Assembly: GCA_002835545.1 (NCBI GenBank)
Contig: PIZK01000016.1
Span: 1 to 64,000 of the forward strand
Length of the DNA: 64,000 nt
DNA from: Alteromonadales bacterium alter-6D02
Lineage (GTDB): Bacteria; Pseudomonadota; Gammaproteobacteria; Enterobacterales; Psychrobiaceae
Direction of reading: 5' to 3'
The notes beneath the pieces were generated by a model. It was given only the letters and a program-made list of their open reading frames with translations, was not told the origin of the DNA and did not search any database. Below are positions 57,801 to 64,000 of the stretch, piece after piece (the first letter of the stretch is position 1; the number at the start of each line of letters is the position of its first letter). Position numbers and translations under genes: made by a program.

Positions 57801-57948
57801 AAATAATATTGAGTTCAAAGCTTGGAAAAATCTTTTTATTGATGGTCATTGCGGTGAGTAAACCGCCGACTAAAATACAGATCATTAATAAATTGGCTGC
57901 GACGCTATTACGAGCAAACCAAGAAATTATCCCTTTTTTAGGATCCAT
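54814..57948 (-). CDS. RND-family efflux permease
   Basis: The 1044-aa inner-membrane protein has the RND layout: N-terminal helix, large periplasmic loop, a helix block (about 335-540), a second periplasmic loop and a C-terminal helix block. Proton-relay aspartates are in GIVVDDAIVIGE (TM4), and VVVNDSLVMVDYVNQ marks the second half. The sequence is nearer the AcrB/MexB-like group of general efflux pumps (start MDPKKGIISWFARNSVAANLL) than to metal-efflux CusA. It overlaps the adaptor gene by one base (TAATG). No outer-membrane TolC partner is adjacent. Substrate unknown. Confidence 0.93.
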   Translation of the reverse strand: MDPKKGIISWFARNSVAANLLMICILVGGLLTAMTINKKIFPSFELNIISINVAYPGAAPQEIEEGINIKIEEAIKEVEGIKEVTTIAAEGAGRVQIEVETSYDADKVLDEVKLLIDAISTFPQSIEKPNIYRVKPQENILYVSVYGDLALHEMKELAKDIREEITNLPGVTRADVIGVPQYEIAIEVTEFKLQEYGLTFAQVAQAVQRSSIDLPGGSIKAHDGNILLRTKGQAYTGTEFSNIVVKTNADGSRVYLDDIASINDGFTEGLNYTRFNGQEVVMVEVFSVGDQSSLNISEQVNRYIDEKKLELPTQIKLDIWGNIAYYLQGRLDLMLSNMFSGALLVFLILALFMRIRLAFWVMMGLPVCFLGTLLFMPTGMFGLSINMITLFAFIMVLGIVVDDAIVIGESAYSEIEKNGQSLDNVVTGAQRVAMPATFGVLTTIAAFIPMVLVEGPMSAFTESIGYVVILCLLFSLVESKLILPSHLANMKVPKPGHKANVLERFRGKFDKGLKYFIKNLYRPTLQRAIHFRYSVLAGFIGLLFVCGSLLGGGLVRWVFFPDIPSDFIQVNIDMTESTAEETTKATAQKIENALYKTNQQLLSVYGDDVVQHSFVSMNSQTNIFIFAELKKGEDREINGVEIADAWRDNIPELPGVKKLTMNASTGVGGGDPIAFKLTGKNLESLNAATKELKATLSEYEGLVDIADSASSGRQEIKLAIKPSAEALGISLSDLAQQVRWSFYGFEAQRILRGTEEIKVMVRYPLEDRRTIGHLEQMRIRTSNGTEVPFSSVATIELGEGLSNITRVDGKRSVTVTANVNKDKVEPGKVTRDIEKEYIPKLLNKYPDVSSELSGEAKEEGEAVWGLAKGAFFALFAIYALMAIPLKSYSQPIIIMSVIPFGVIGAIFGHFIMGLSLSLLSLFGIVALIGVVVNDSLVMVDYVNQARAAGHSIKESVVDAGCSRFRAIILTSLTTFFGLIPIMSETSLQAQILIPMAASIAFGILFSTVITLFLVPSLYVIGSDMRRHMRRFTNIYRDNPKPLQS

Positions 57949-59132
57949 TACTGCGCTCCTGTCTGGGCTAATTGCTCTTCGTTATCTGCTTCTTCAATCG
58001 CAGCATCTGTGCTTAAGCGAACAGGCATACCGTCATAGAGGTGTTCGATTTTAGTGACGGCAATTAAGTCACCTTGGTTTAAGCCTGCAGAAATATAAAC
58101 ATTATTTTTATCGCGTTTATACAGTGTCACAGGGCGCTCACGTAAAATATTATCGCTGTCGATGATTGATACTTTGCCATCGCGGTATAGGTAACTTGGA
58201 ATAACTGCAATATTCTTTAACACTTGGCTTTGCATTTGGGCCTTCAAGAATGTACCAAATTTAAGCTTGGGTTGTTGTTGATAAGGGTTTTCTACTTCAG
58301 CGACTAGGTGAACCATGCGAGAGTCTTCATCGATAACACCTTCATCGCGGATAAGCTTTGCTGACCATTTAATAATTTTCCCACGCTCTTCACGGTGTAA
58401 AGTAATGGTCTGTGTTTCGCTGTTTTGTACTAGGTAGGCGTAATCTTCATTACTCACAGGCAAACGTATTTCACCGTGATTGATTGACGAAATACTACCA
58501 AGTCCTGCGCCTGTAGTGATGAATTGACCAAGGTCGATTTGACGTTGGTTTATTAAAGCATCATAAGGGGCAACGACTTTTGTTCGCTCAAGATTGCGTT
58601 CAGCGCGAGCTAATAACGCTTCAGCAGAACGAACATTAGCTTGCTCACGCGCAAGTTGTGGTTTTCTTAAGCCAAGCTCTGGTGGCAAAATAGATTTTTC
58701 TTGTTTCCACTCTACTTCGGCCACTTTACCGCGCGCAATTTCTTCTTGCAATGCCGCTTGTGCTCTCACTAAGTTTGCTTGTGCTTCGATCAATGCCGCT
58801 TGGTAATCACTTGGGTCGATTTGGGCTAATACTGTGCCTTTTTTGGCAATACCACCACTGGCAAAACGCTCAGAAACGGAAATAATGCGACCACTTACTT
58901 CGGCAATAATTTGTGTTTGATGCTTAGGACGAAGTACGCCGTATGAGTTTAAAGATAATGGTTGGTCTTTTAACTCGACTGTGTAGGTATCAATTAACGG
59001 TGCTTTAACCTCTTGCTCTTTCTTTTCTGGTTGTTGTTTCATGCTGCTAATTGCGCCAGCGACAATAACAAAAAATAGTAAAATGAGTACGGGGATTAAC
59101 ACACGTAAAATACGTTTTGTGCGAGAAGGCAT
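57948..59132 (-). CDS. RND efflux periplasmic adaptor (membrane fusion protein)
   Basis: The 394-aa adaptor has an N-terminal signal-anchor (about residues 8-27), a lipoyl-like half-motif (IIAEVSGRIISVSERFASGG), an alpha-helical hairpin (about 110-180; YQAALIEAQANLVRAQAALQEE), and beta-barrel and membrane-proximal domains. It bridges the RND pump to a TolC-type channel. It is the first gene of the two-gene efflux operon and overlaps the permease start. No regulator gene is divergent; 245 bp separate it from srmB. Confidence 0.92.
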   Translation of the reverse strand: MPSRTKRILRVLIPVLILLFFVIVAGAISSMKQQPEKKEQEVKAPLIDTYTVELKDQPLSLNSYGVLRPKHQTQIIAEVSGRIISVSERFASGGIAKKGTVLAQIDPSDYQAALIEAQANLVRAQAALQEEIARGKVAEVEWKQEKSILPPELGLRKPQLAREQANVRSAEALLARAERNLERTKVVAPYDALINQRQIDLGQFITTGAGLGSISSINHGEIRLPVSNEDYAYLVQNSETQTITLHREERGKIIKWSAKLIRDEGVIDEDSRMVHLVAEVENPYQQQPKLKFGTFLKAQMQSQVLKNIAVIPSYLYRDGKVSIIDSDNILRERPVTLYKRDKNNVYISAGLNQGDLIAVTKIEHLYDGMPVRLSTDAAIEEADNEEQLAQTGAQ

Positions 59133-59318
59133 ACCTGTTCCTTGGGGAAATAAATTAACAGGCGATAAAATAACAGATGAGATGTAAATACACTATGGGA
59201 AAAGATAAAACTTTGTATCAAAAGTGTAAAAAGGTATGTACGTTTGGGCCATGTCTAGGTGTTTGAAAGTGTGACGCCAAGAAGCTGTAATGCGTTTAGT
59301 GTTGGGGGCTTGTTGACA

Positions 59319-59354
59319 AAAAATCCAGTGACCGAATCGGTGCACTGGATTTTT
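59319..59354 (-). terminator. Terminator of srmB
   Basis: A perfect stem AAAAATCCAGTG / CACTGGATTTTT (59319-59330 and 59343-59354) encloses an inner ACCG-AAT-CGGT hairpin. It is about 24 bp past the srmB stop. Confidence 0.9.
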
Positions 59355-59377
59355 CTCAAATAAACACGATTAGAAAC

Positions 59378-60643
59378 TTAAGACTTCTTTTGTTTCTTTT
59401 TAACTTTCTTTAGTTGTTTCTTTGCTTTCGCTTTTTTCTGTGCCGTTGTTAGTTTCACTTTTTTCTTCTTTGATACTACGCGTGCTTCTTTATTTTTAGC
59501 GCGAAGGCCATCAATAGAACGGCGACGAATACGTTGGTCAGTATACCGTTCTATCTTACCTAACACTTTAACGTCATGTGCCTCAACAAGTGAAATAGCA
59601 ATACCTTTTTTACCTGCACGACCGGTACGACCGATACGGTGAAGGTAAACGTCACTAGTGTAAGGTAAGTCATAGTTAATGACGTGTGTAATATCATCGA
59701 TATCCAAACCACGAGCAGCAACATCGGTAGCAACTAAGATATTTAGTTCACCTGTCTTAAAACGTTCTAACGACAAGTTACGTTTATCTTGTGCCATCTT
59801 GCCTTGGAGGTAACACACTTGAATATCTAAACTTTGCAATTTAGCAACAAGCTCTGCTAAACGTTCACGCGTTTTAACGAATACAATGGTACGCTCAAGC
59901 TCTTTAGAATTAAGTAAATGAGCTAATAATTGTTGTTTGTGCTCGATGTTGTCAGCTAAGTGAACCCATTGCACTATTTTTGCACTTTCTTTACGTGATG
60001 GGTTTGCATCAACGCGAATTGGGTCTTTTAAAACCGTAGCAACGAAGCGCTCTAAGCCTTTGCCTTCTAGCGTGGCTGAGTAAAGCATCGTTTGTAAACG
60101 CCAGCGAGCCTCATCGGCAACGCGCTCCATTTCATTGATGAATCCCATATCAAGCATACGGTCAGCTTCATCCATGATTAAGAATTCGATGCTGCGCATA
60201 TCAAGCTGTTCAGAATCGATAAACTCCATTAAGCGCCCAGGTGTTGCGACTAAAACGTCAGAGTTTTTCTCGAGCATTTCTTCGTGTAGATCGTAATCAA
60301 TACCGCCAGTGATACAGATTGGGTGCAGTGCTGTAAATTCTGTTAGGGCAAGGGCATATTCATGAACTTGGTTAGCTAACTCTCGCGTTGGTGTGATGAT
60401 TAACACTCGTGGAGGTCCTGGTTTAACACGCGGAAAATCAATTAGATGCTGTAATGCGGGTAATAGGAACGCGGCAGTTTTACCCGTCCCTGTTGGTGCG
60501 CAGCCAAGAATATCACGTTGATCCATTGCCGCTGGAATAGCTTCTCGTTGGATCGTGGTAGGGGCTTGATAGCCCATTTTTGCTAACGCTTGATCAAGAG
60601 ATGGATCTAAGTCTAATTCTTCAAAGCTCATGGTGTTTTGCAT
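59378..60643 (-). CDS. srmB: ATP-dependent RNA helicase SrmB
   Basis: The 421-aa DEAD-box helicase assists large-subunit ribosome assembly. Motifs in order: Q motif region GYQAPTTIQREAIP, Walker A APTGTGKTAAFLLPA, PTRELA, DEAD in IMDEADRMLDMGF, SAT in LYSATLEG, and the C-terminal HRIGRTGRAGKKGIAI. It aligns with E. coli SrmB including the sequence HQWYYRADDLEHK-type region (here VQWVHLADNIEHK). A lysine-rich C-terminal tail (KKKKVKLTTAQKKAKAKKQL) probably binds rRNA. Distinguished from RhlE/DeaD by these motifs. Confidence 0.92.
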   Translation of the reverse strand: MQNTMSFEELDLDPSLDQALAKMGYQAPTTIQREAIPAAMDQRDILGCAPTGTGKTAAFLLPALQHLIDFPRVKPGPPRVLIITPTRELANQVHEYALALTEFTALHPICITGGIDYDLHEEMLEKNSDVLVATPGRLMEFIDSEQLDMRSIEFLIMDEADRMLDMGFINEMERVADEARWRLQTMLYSATLEGKGLERFVATVLKDPIRVDANPSRKESAKIVQWVHLADNIEHKQQLLAHLLNSKELERTIVFVKTRERLAELVAKLQSLDIQVCYLQGKMAQDKRNLSLERFKTGELNILVATDVAARGLDIDDITHVINYDLPYTSDVYLHRIGRTGRAGKKGIAISLVEAHDVKVLGKIERYTDQRIRRRSIDGLRAKNKEARVVSKKKKVKLTTAQKKAKAKKQLKKVKKKQKKS

Positions 60644-60741
60644 TCCTAAAAATAATTGGCTGTATTATACCTAGATTACAGCGACTTTTTGGATAAAAAT
60701 TGTTTTATGTGTGGTTTATCGAATTAAGCGTTGCGATTTGC

Positions 60742-61260
60742 TTAATCGAGTTGAGCAACTTCTTCAAGTACTTGCGCTAACCACTCGTTGATTCGTTCTT
60801 CACTGAGATCAAATTGGCACTCATCGTCAAGCGCTAAGCCAACAAAGTGGCTACGATCTTGTGTTAGCGCTTTCGACTCGTTAAATTCATAGCCAGTGTT
60901 TGGCCAGTAACCAACGATTTGCGGTCCTAAAGGCAAGATCTTATCATGTAAAAGACCCATCGCATCAACAAACCAGTCTGTATAACCTTCTTGGTCACCT
61001 TGGCCGTAAAGTGCGACCACTTTATCGTTAAGGTTAAACTGGTCAATATCATCCCATAATGCTTCCCAGTCTTCTTGCAACTCGCCATAGTCCCAAGTGG
61101 AAATGCCAAGAATTACGATATCGTATTGAGTAATCGGTGCTAGGCCAGAGTCTTTAATGTTATAAATATCGACAAGCTCTTCACCTAAAAATGCTTGCAT
61201 TTTTTCTGCGGTCATTTCGCTATAGCAAGTGGTGGAACCATAAAATAAACCGATTTTCAT
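60742..61260 (-). CDS. fldB: Flavodoxin FldB
   Basis: The 172-aa flavodoxin carries FMN and is a low-potential electron carrier. The FMN phosphate-binding loop is GLFYGSTTCYSEMTAEKM, and the aromatic loops GISTWDYGELQEDW and LYGQGDQEGYTDWFVDAM flank the isoalloxazine ring. The T-x-T-x-x-T loop variant (STTCYSE) matches FldB rather than FldA. It stands 148 bp downstream of dxs in the same direction. Dxs/IspG/IspH need reduced flavodoxin, but co-function here is only suggestive. Confidence 0.9.
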   Translation of the reverse strand: MKIGLFYGSTTCYSEMTAEKMQAFLGEELVDIYNIKDSGLAPITQYDIVILGISTWDYGELQEDWEALWDDIDQFNLNDKVVALYGQGDQEGYTDWFVDAMGLLHDKILPLGPQIVGYWPNTGYEFNESKALTQDRSHFVGLALDDECQFDLSEERINEWLAQVLEEVAQLD

Positions 61261-61408
61261 TATTAACTATCCAAGTGGGGCTAAAAGGTCAGTTTAGCAA
61301 AGTTTAGGTATTGCTAGGAAAGACAATTTTAGTGATTGCTTAAAAATGTAGAGTTGGAACAAATAAAGCAAGCTACACCAGGGAAGCTTGCTTGATAAGG
61401 TAGGGGGA

Positions 61409-63292
61409 TTAACCTAGTTTAAGGTAAGCTTCAATTTGCTCTATCACCCCTGTAGCGTCAAGCTTTAACATGGCTTGTTGCTGTGCTTGAGTACCTTGGC
61501 AGACAAAGTGATCAGGCAAACCGAGATTTAGTACTGGTGTAGCTAAACGTTGATTCATGATGTATTGACTAATTGTACTTCCTGCACCGCCAATTATTGC
61601 ATTTTCTTCGAGTGTCACAATAACGTCATGGCTTTTGGCTATATCTAGAACGAGTTCTTGATCAAATGGCTTAATGAAGCGCATGTCAACAACGGTCGCA
61701 TCAAAAACTTCAGCCGCCTCTAGTGCGTGGGGGAGTAAAGTGCCATAGTTCAAAATAGCGACTTTGTTATTACCTAGCGCAACACTTGATTGACGTTTTA
61801 CTACGGCCTTACCTAGTGCTAATTGCTCCATCTTTTTATCGGTTTCAACCCCGGTTGCACCGCCGCGTGGATAGCGAACAGCAGCAGGACCTTGATAATG
61901 ATAACCAGTGTAAAGCATTTGACGACATTCGTTTTCATCACTAGGTGCCATAATAACCATATTTGGAATACAGTTAAGATAACTTAGGTCAAAAGCACCT
62001 TGGTGGGTTTCACCGTCAGCGCCGACTAAACCGCCTCGGTCGATAGCAAAGAGTACATCAAGGTTTGGAATGGCAACATCGTGAATAAGCTGATCATAGC
62101 CACGTTGTAAAAATGTTGAATAGATGGCTACGACCGGTTTTAATTTATCACATGCCATGCCAGCGCCTAACGTCACTGCGTGCTGCTCAGCTATCGCAGC
62201 ATCGAAATACTGATCAGGAAATTTCTGAGAAAACTCAACCATGCCAGAGCCTTCACGCATTGCAGGAGTAATTCCCATTAGGCGCTTGTCCGTTAGCGCC
62301 ATATCGCATAGCCATTGGCCGAAGACTTTTGAAAAGGTTACTGCACCGCCACCACTTGGGAGAGATGTAGTTTCAGGGTCAAATTTAGGCACGCCGTGAT
62401 AACCAATCGGATCTTGTTCGGCTGGTTTATAGCCTTTCCCTTTTTTTGTCATGACATGAAGGATTTGTGGTCCCTTCAGGCCACGCATGTTTTTGAGCGT
62501 TTCTACTAATCCATTAACGTCATGGCCATCTAGTGGGCCGATGTAGTTAAAACCGAACTCTTCAAATAACGTACCGGGAACAACCATCCCTTTGAGGTGT
62601 TCTTCAGAACGTCTTGCTAGCTCTTTAATACTTGGTACACCTGAAAGCAGTTTTTTTCCGCCTTCACGAATCGATGTATATAGTTCACCAGTTAGAATTT
62701 TTGCTAAGTGGTTATTTAATGCACCAACGTTTTCTGAAATTGACATCTCATTATCGTTTAGCACTATTAGCATGTCTTTATCAAGAGAGCCTGCGTGGTT
62801 TAATGCCTCAAACGCCATACCACCAGTAATTGCACCATCACCAATAATGGCCACCGTCTTTCGGCCTTGCCCTTCTTTTTCAGCAGCAATCGCCATGCCC
62901 AACGCAGCACTGATCGAGGTGCCAGAATGACCTACTGTAAAGGTATCATATTCACTTTCATTACGGTTTGGAAAAGGGTGCAGACCGTCTTTTTGACGGA
63001 TAGTATGCATTTGTTCCCGACGACCAGTTAAAATTTTATGTGGGTAAGCTTGATGGCCTACATCCCAGATAACTCGGTCAACTGGGGTGTTATAAACATA
63101 ATGTAAGGCAACAGTGAGTTCAACGGTTCCTAAGCCTGAAGCTAGGTGGCCACTTGAGCGACTAACTGATTTTAATAAATAGCTACGGAGCTGGTTGCTT
63201 AGTTCAGTCAAGTTACTTTGTGGAACGAGTCGAAGTTCCTCAGGCGTATTGGCTAAGGCTAAAAGGGGAAATTGTGAAATATCTACGCTCAT
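61409..63292 (-). CDS. dxs: 1-deoxy-D-xylulose-5-phosphate synthase
   Basis: Dxs condenses pyruvate and glyceraldehyde-3-phosphate with thiamine diphosphate, the first step of the MEP isoprenoid pathway; DXP also feeds thiamine and pyridoxal synthesis. The 627-aa product has the ThDP motif [19 protein letters not shown]...NDN, an N-terminal [18 protein letters not shown], the DHxxxPH histidine region [15 protein letters not shown] and [13 protein letters not shown]. It starts 14 bp after the ispA stop, forming ispA-dxs. Confidence 0.97.
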   Translation of the reverse strand: MSVDISQFPLLALANTPEELRLVPQSNLTELSNQLRSYLLKSVSRSSGHLASGLGTVELTVALHYVYNTPVDRVIWDVGHQAYPHKILTGRREQMHTIRQKDGLHPFPNRNESEYDTFTVGHSGTSISAALGMAIAAEKEGQGRKTVAIIGDGAITGGMAFEALNHAGSLDKDMLIVLNDNEMSISENVGALNNHLAKILTGELYTSIREGGKKLLSGVPSIKELARRSEEHLKGMVVPGTLFEEFGFNYIGPLDGHDVNGLVETLKNMRGLKGPQILHVMTKKGKGYKPAEQDPIGYHGVPKFDPETTSLPSGGGAVTFSKVFGQWLCDMALTDKRLMGITPAMREGSGMVEFSQKFPDQYFDAAIAEQHAVTLGAGMACDKLKPVVAIYSTFLQRGYDQLIHDVAIPNLDVLFAIDRGGLVGADGETHQGAFDLSYLNCIPNMVIMAPSDENECRQMLYTGYHYQGPAAVRYPRGGATGVETDKKMEQLALGKAVVKRQSSVALGNNKVAILNYGTLLPHALEAAEVFDATVVDMRFIKPFDQELVLDIAKSHDVIVTLEENAIIGGAGSTISQYIMNQRLATPVLNLGLPDHFVCQGTQAQQQAMLKLDATGVIEQIEAYLKLG

Positions 63293-63306
63293 ATCGCTCT
63301 TATTAT

Positions 63307-64000
63307 TTATAGTTGACGTGCAATTATGTATTGCGAAAATTCTTTTAGAAGCTGGTAATCATATGGCAATTGCTCTAATGCTTCTATTGCTTGAGCGATT
63401 AATCGCTGTGCTTTACTTTTGGCCTCTTCAAGCCCTAACAATGCTGGATAAGTACTTTTATTCGCTGCTAAATCCGAACCTTGAGGTTTACCCAAGGTAG
63501 CAGTATCGCCAATAATATCCAAAATGTCATCGTGAACTTGAAAAGCTAAGCCAATATTTTGTGAGAATGTGGCTAACAACTCGCGTGTTTCTTTTGGTGC
63601 GTTAGCTGCAATTGCGCCCAATTCTACCGCGGCACAAATTAATGCTCCAGTTTTATGACGATGTATTTGTTCAAGTTGTAATAGCGAAATGCCATTATCG
63701 TTGTCTGTTGCGGCAATATCTAATGCTTGCCCACCACACATTCCTTGATAACCACTAGCTTTAGCTAGAACCTTTACCATATCAACTTGCTGTTGAGGTT
63801 GGTAATTAGACGTTGTAAGTAATTCAAATGCCAAGGTTTGTAAGGCATCTCCGGCAAGTATAGCCGTTGCTTCATCAAATTGAATATGGCAAGTTGGTCG
63901 TCCTCGGCGCAATGAGTCATCATCCATCGCGGGTAAATCATCATGAATTAGAGAGTAGGCATGAATTGCTTCGATACTACCAGCTATAGGATCTAGCTCG
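63307..64000 (-). CDS. ispA: Farnesyl/geranyl diphosphate synthase, truncated by right window edge
   Basis: The reading frame runs from 64000 (off the edge) to 63307. The first aspartate-rich motif [17 protein letters not shown] and the second motif [10 protein letters not shown] (about 100 residues later) identify a short-chain trans-prenyltransferase, IspA. It makes farnesyl diphosphate from DMAPP and IPP. Only the C-terminal part, about 230 residues, is visible; the start codon and probably xseB lie outside. An internal ATG at 63927 is not the start. It is immediately upstream of dxs, as in many gammaproteobacteria. Confidence 0.95.
   Translation of the reverse strand, partial: ELDPIAGSIEAIHAYSLIHDDLPAMDDDSLRRGRPTCHIQFDEATAILAGDALQTLAFELLTTSNYQPQQQVDMVKVLAKASGYQGMCGGQALDIAATDNDNGISLLQLEQIHRHKTGALICAAVELGAIAANAPKETRELLATFSQNIGLAFQVHDDILDIIGDTATLGKPQGSDLAANKSTYPALLGLEEAKSKAQRLIAQAIEALEQLPYDYQLLKEFSQYIIARQL

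Noticed and set aside
63307-63927. ispA as a complete gene starting at 63927
   Set aside because: The frame continues upstream with LIHDDLPA, the first aspartate-rich motif, so the gene is cut by the window edge.
1-64000. tRNA, rRNA, IS elements, CRISPR arrays
   Set aside because: No cloverleaf-like tRNA gene, rRNA core sequence, transposase frame or regularly spaced repeat array was found on reading both strands.

Overview
The window is chromosomal DNA from a marine-type gammaproteobacterium, most likely of the order Alteromonadales (Shewanella/Colwellia/Psychrobium-like). The basis is moderate-to-low GC by eye, a split assimilatory sulfate-reduction locus (cysJIH and cysDN-SLC13-CQ), Alteromonadales/Vibrio-type small families (DUF2333, TIGR04219, DUF2956, DUF481) and the dxs-ispA pair. 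Species cannot be named from sequence alone. No rRNA, tRNA, IS element or CRISPR array was seen.

Layout. 1-1016 is the truncated end of an integrative element: an uninterrupted tyrosine-recombinase frame that runs off the left edge and abuts the 5' end of dusA (1173-2144), a known integration hotspot. 2.4-4.6 kb carries a PspC-domain protein with a sigma-54-like promoter, a DUF2333 protein and an outer-membrane barrel. 4.7-9.0 kb is cysJIH. An HDOD protein and a REC-DUF3369-HD-GYP regulator (9.1-11.5 kb) separate it from cysD-cysN-SLC13 permease-cysC-cysQ (11.75-17.2 kb). Together these genes take sulfate from uptake to sulfide and recycle PAP.

17.3-35.1 kb holds mostly single genes: a chemoreceptor, a transglutaminase-like/TPR lipoprotein, Mn-pyrophosphatase, fructose-bisphosphatase, a SieB-like membrane protein, a DUF4097-like exported protein, malate synthase G, gph-DUF2956-cobQ-lhgO, a TonB-dependent receptor and the ABC-F protein YbiT. 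35.2-38.9 kb has a lytic transglycosylase pair and an SDR-DUF2141-TVP38 operon divergent from a Crp/Fnr-type regulator.

40.7-46.3 kb is the most unusual part. On the minus strand lie lrgA-lrgB and then a GT-A protein (TIGR04282-like), arsM, a radical SAM enzyme, an MTA-phosphorylase-family enzyme and a second GT-A protein (TIGR04283-like). This gene set predicts conversion of inorganic arsenic to a methylated arseno-nucleoside and then an arsenosugar-type product. The radical SAM enzyme does not look like a textbook ArsS.

46.6-52.1 kb is a central-carbon operon (tkt-epd-pgk-fba) with an internal terminator-like hairpin. mscS, two DUF481 paralogues, an RND efflux pair, srmB, a flavodoxin, dxs and ispA (cut by the right edge) complete the window.
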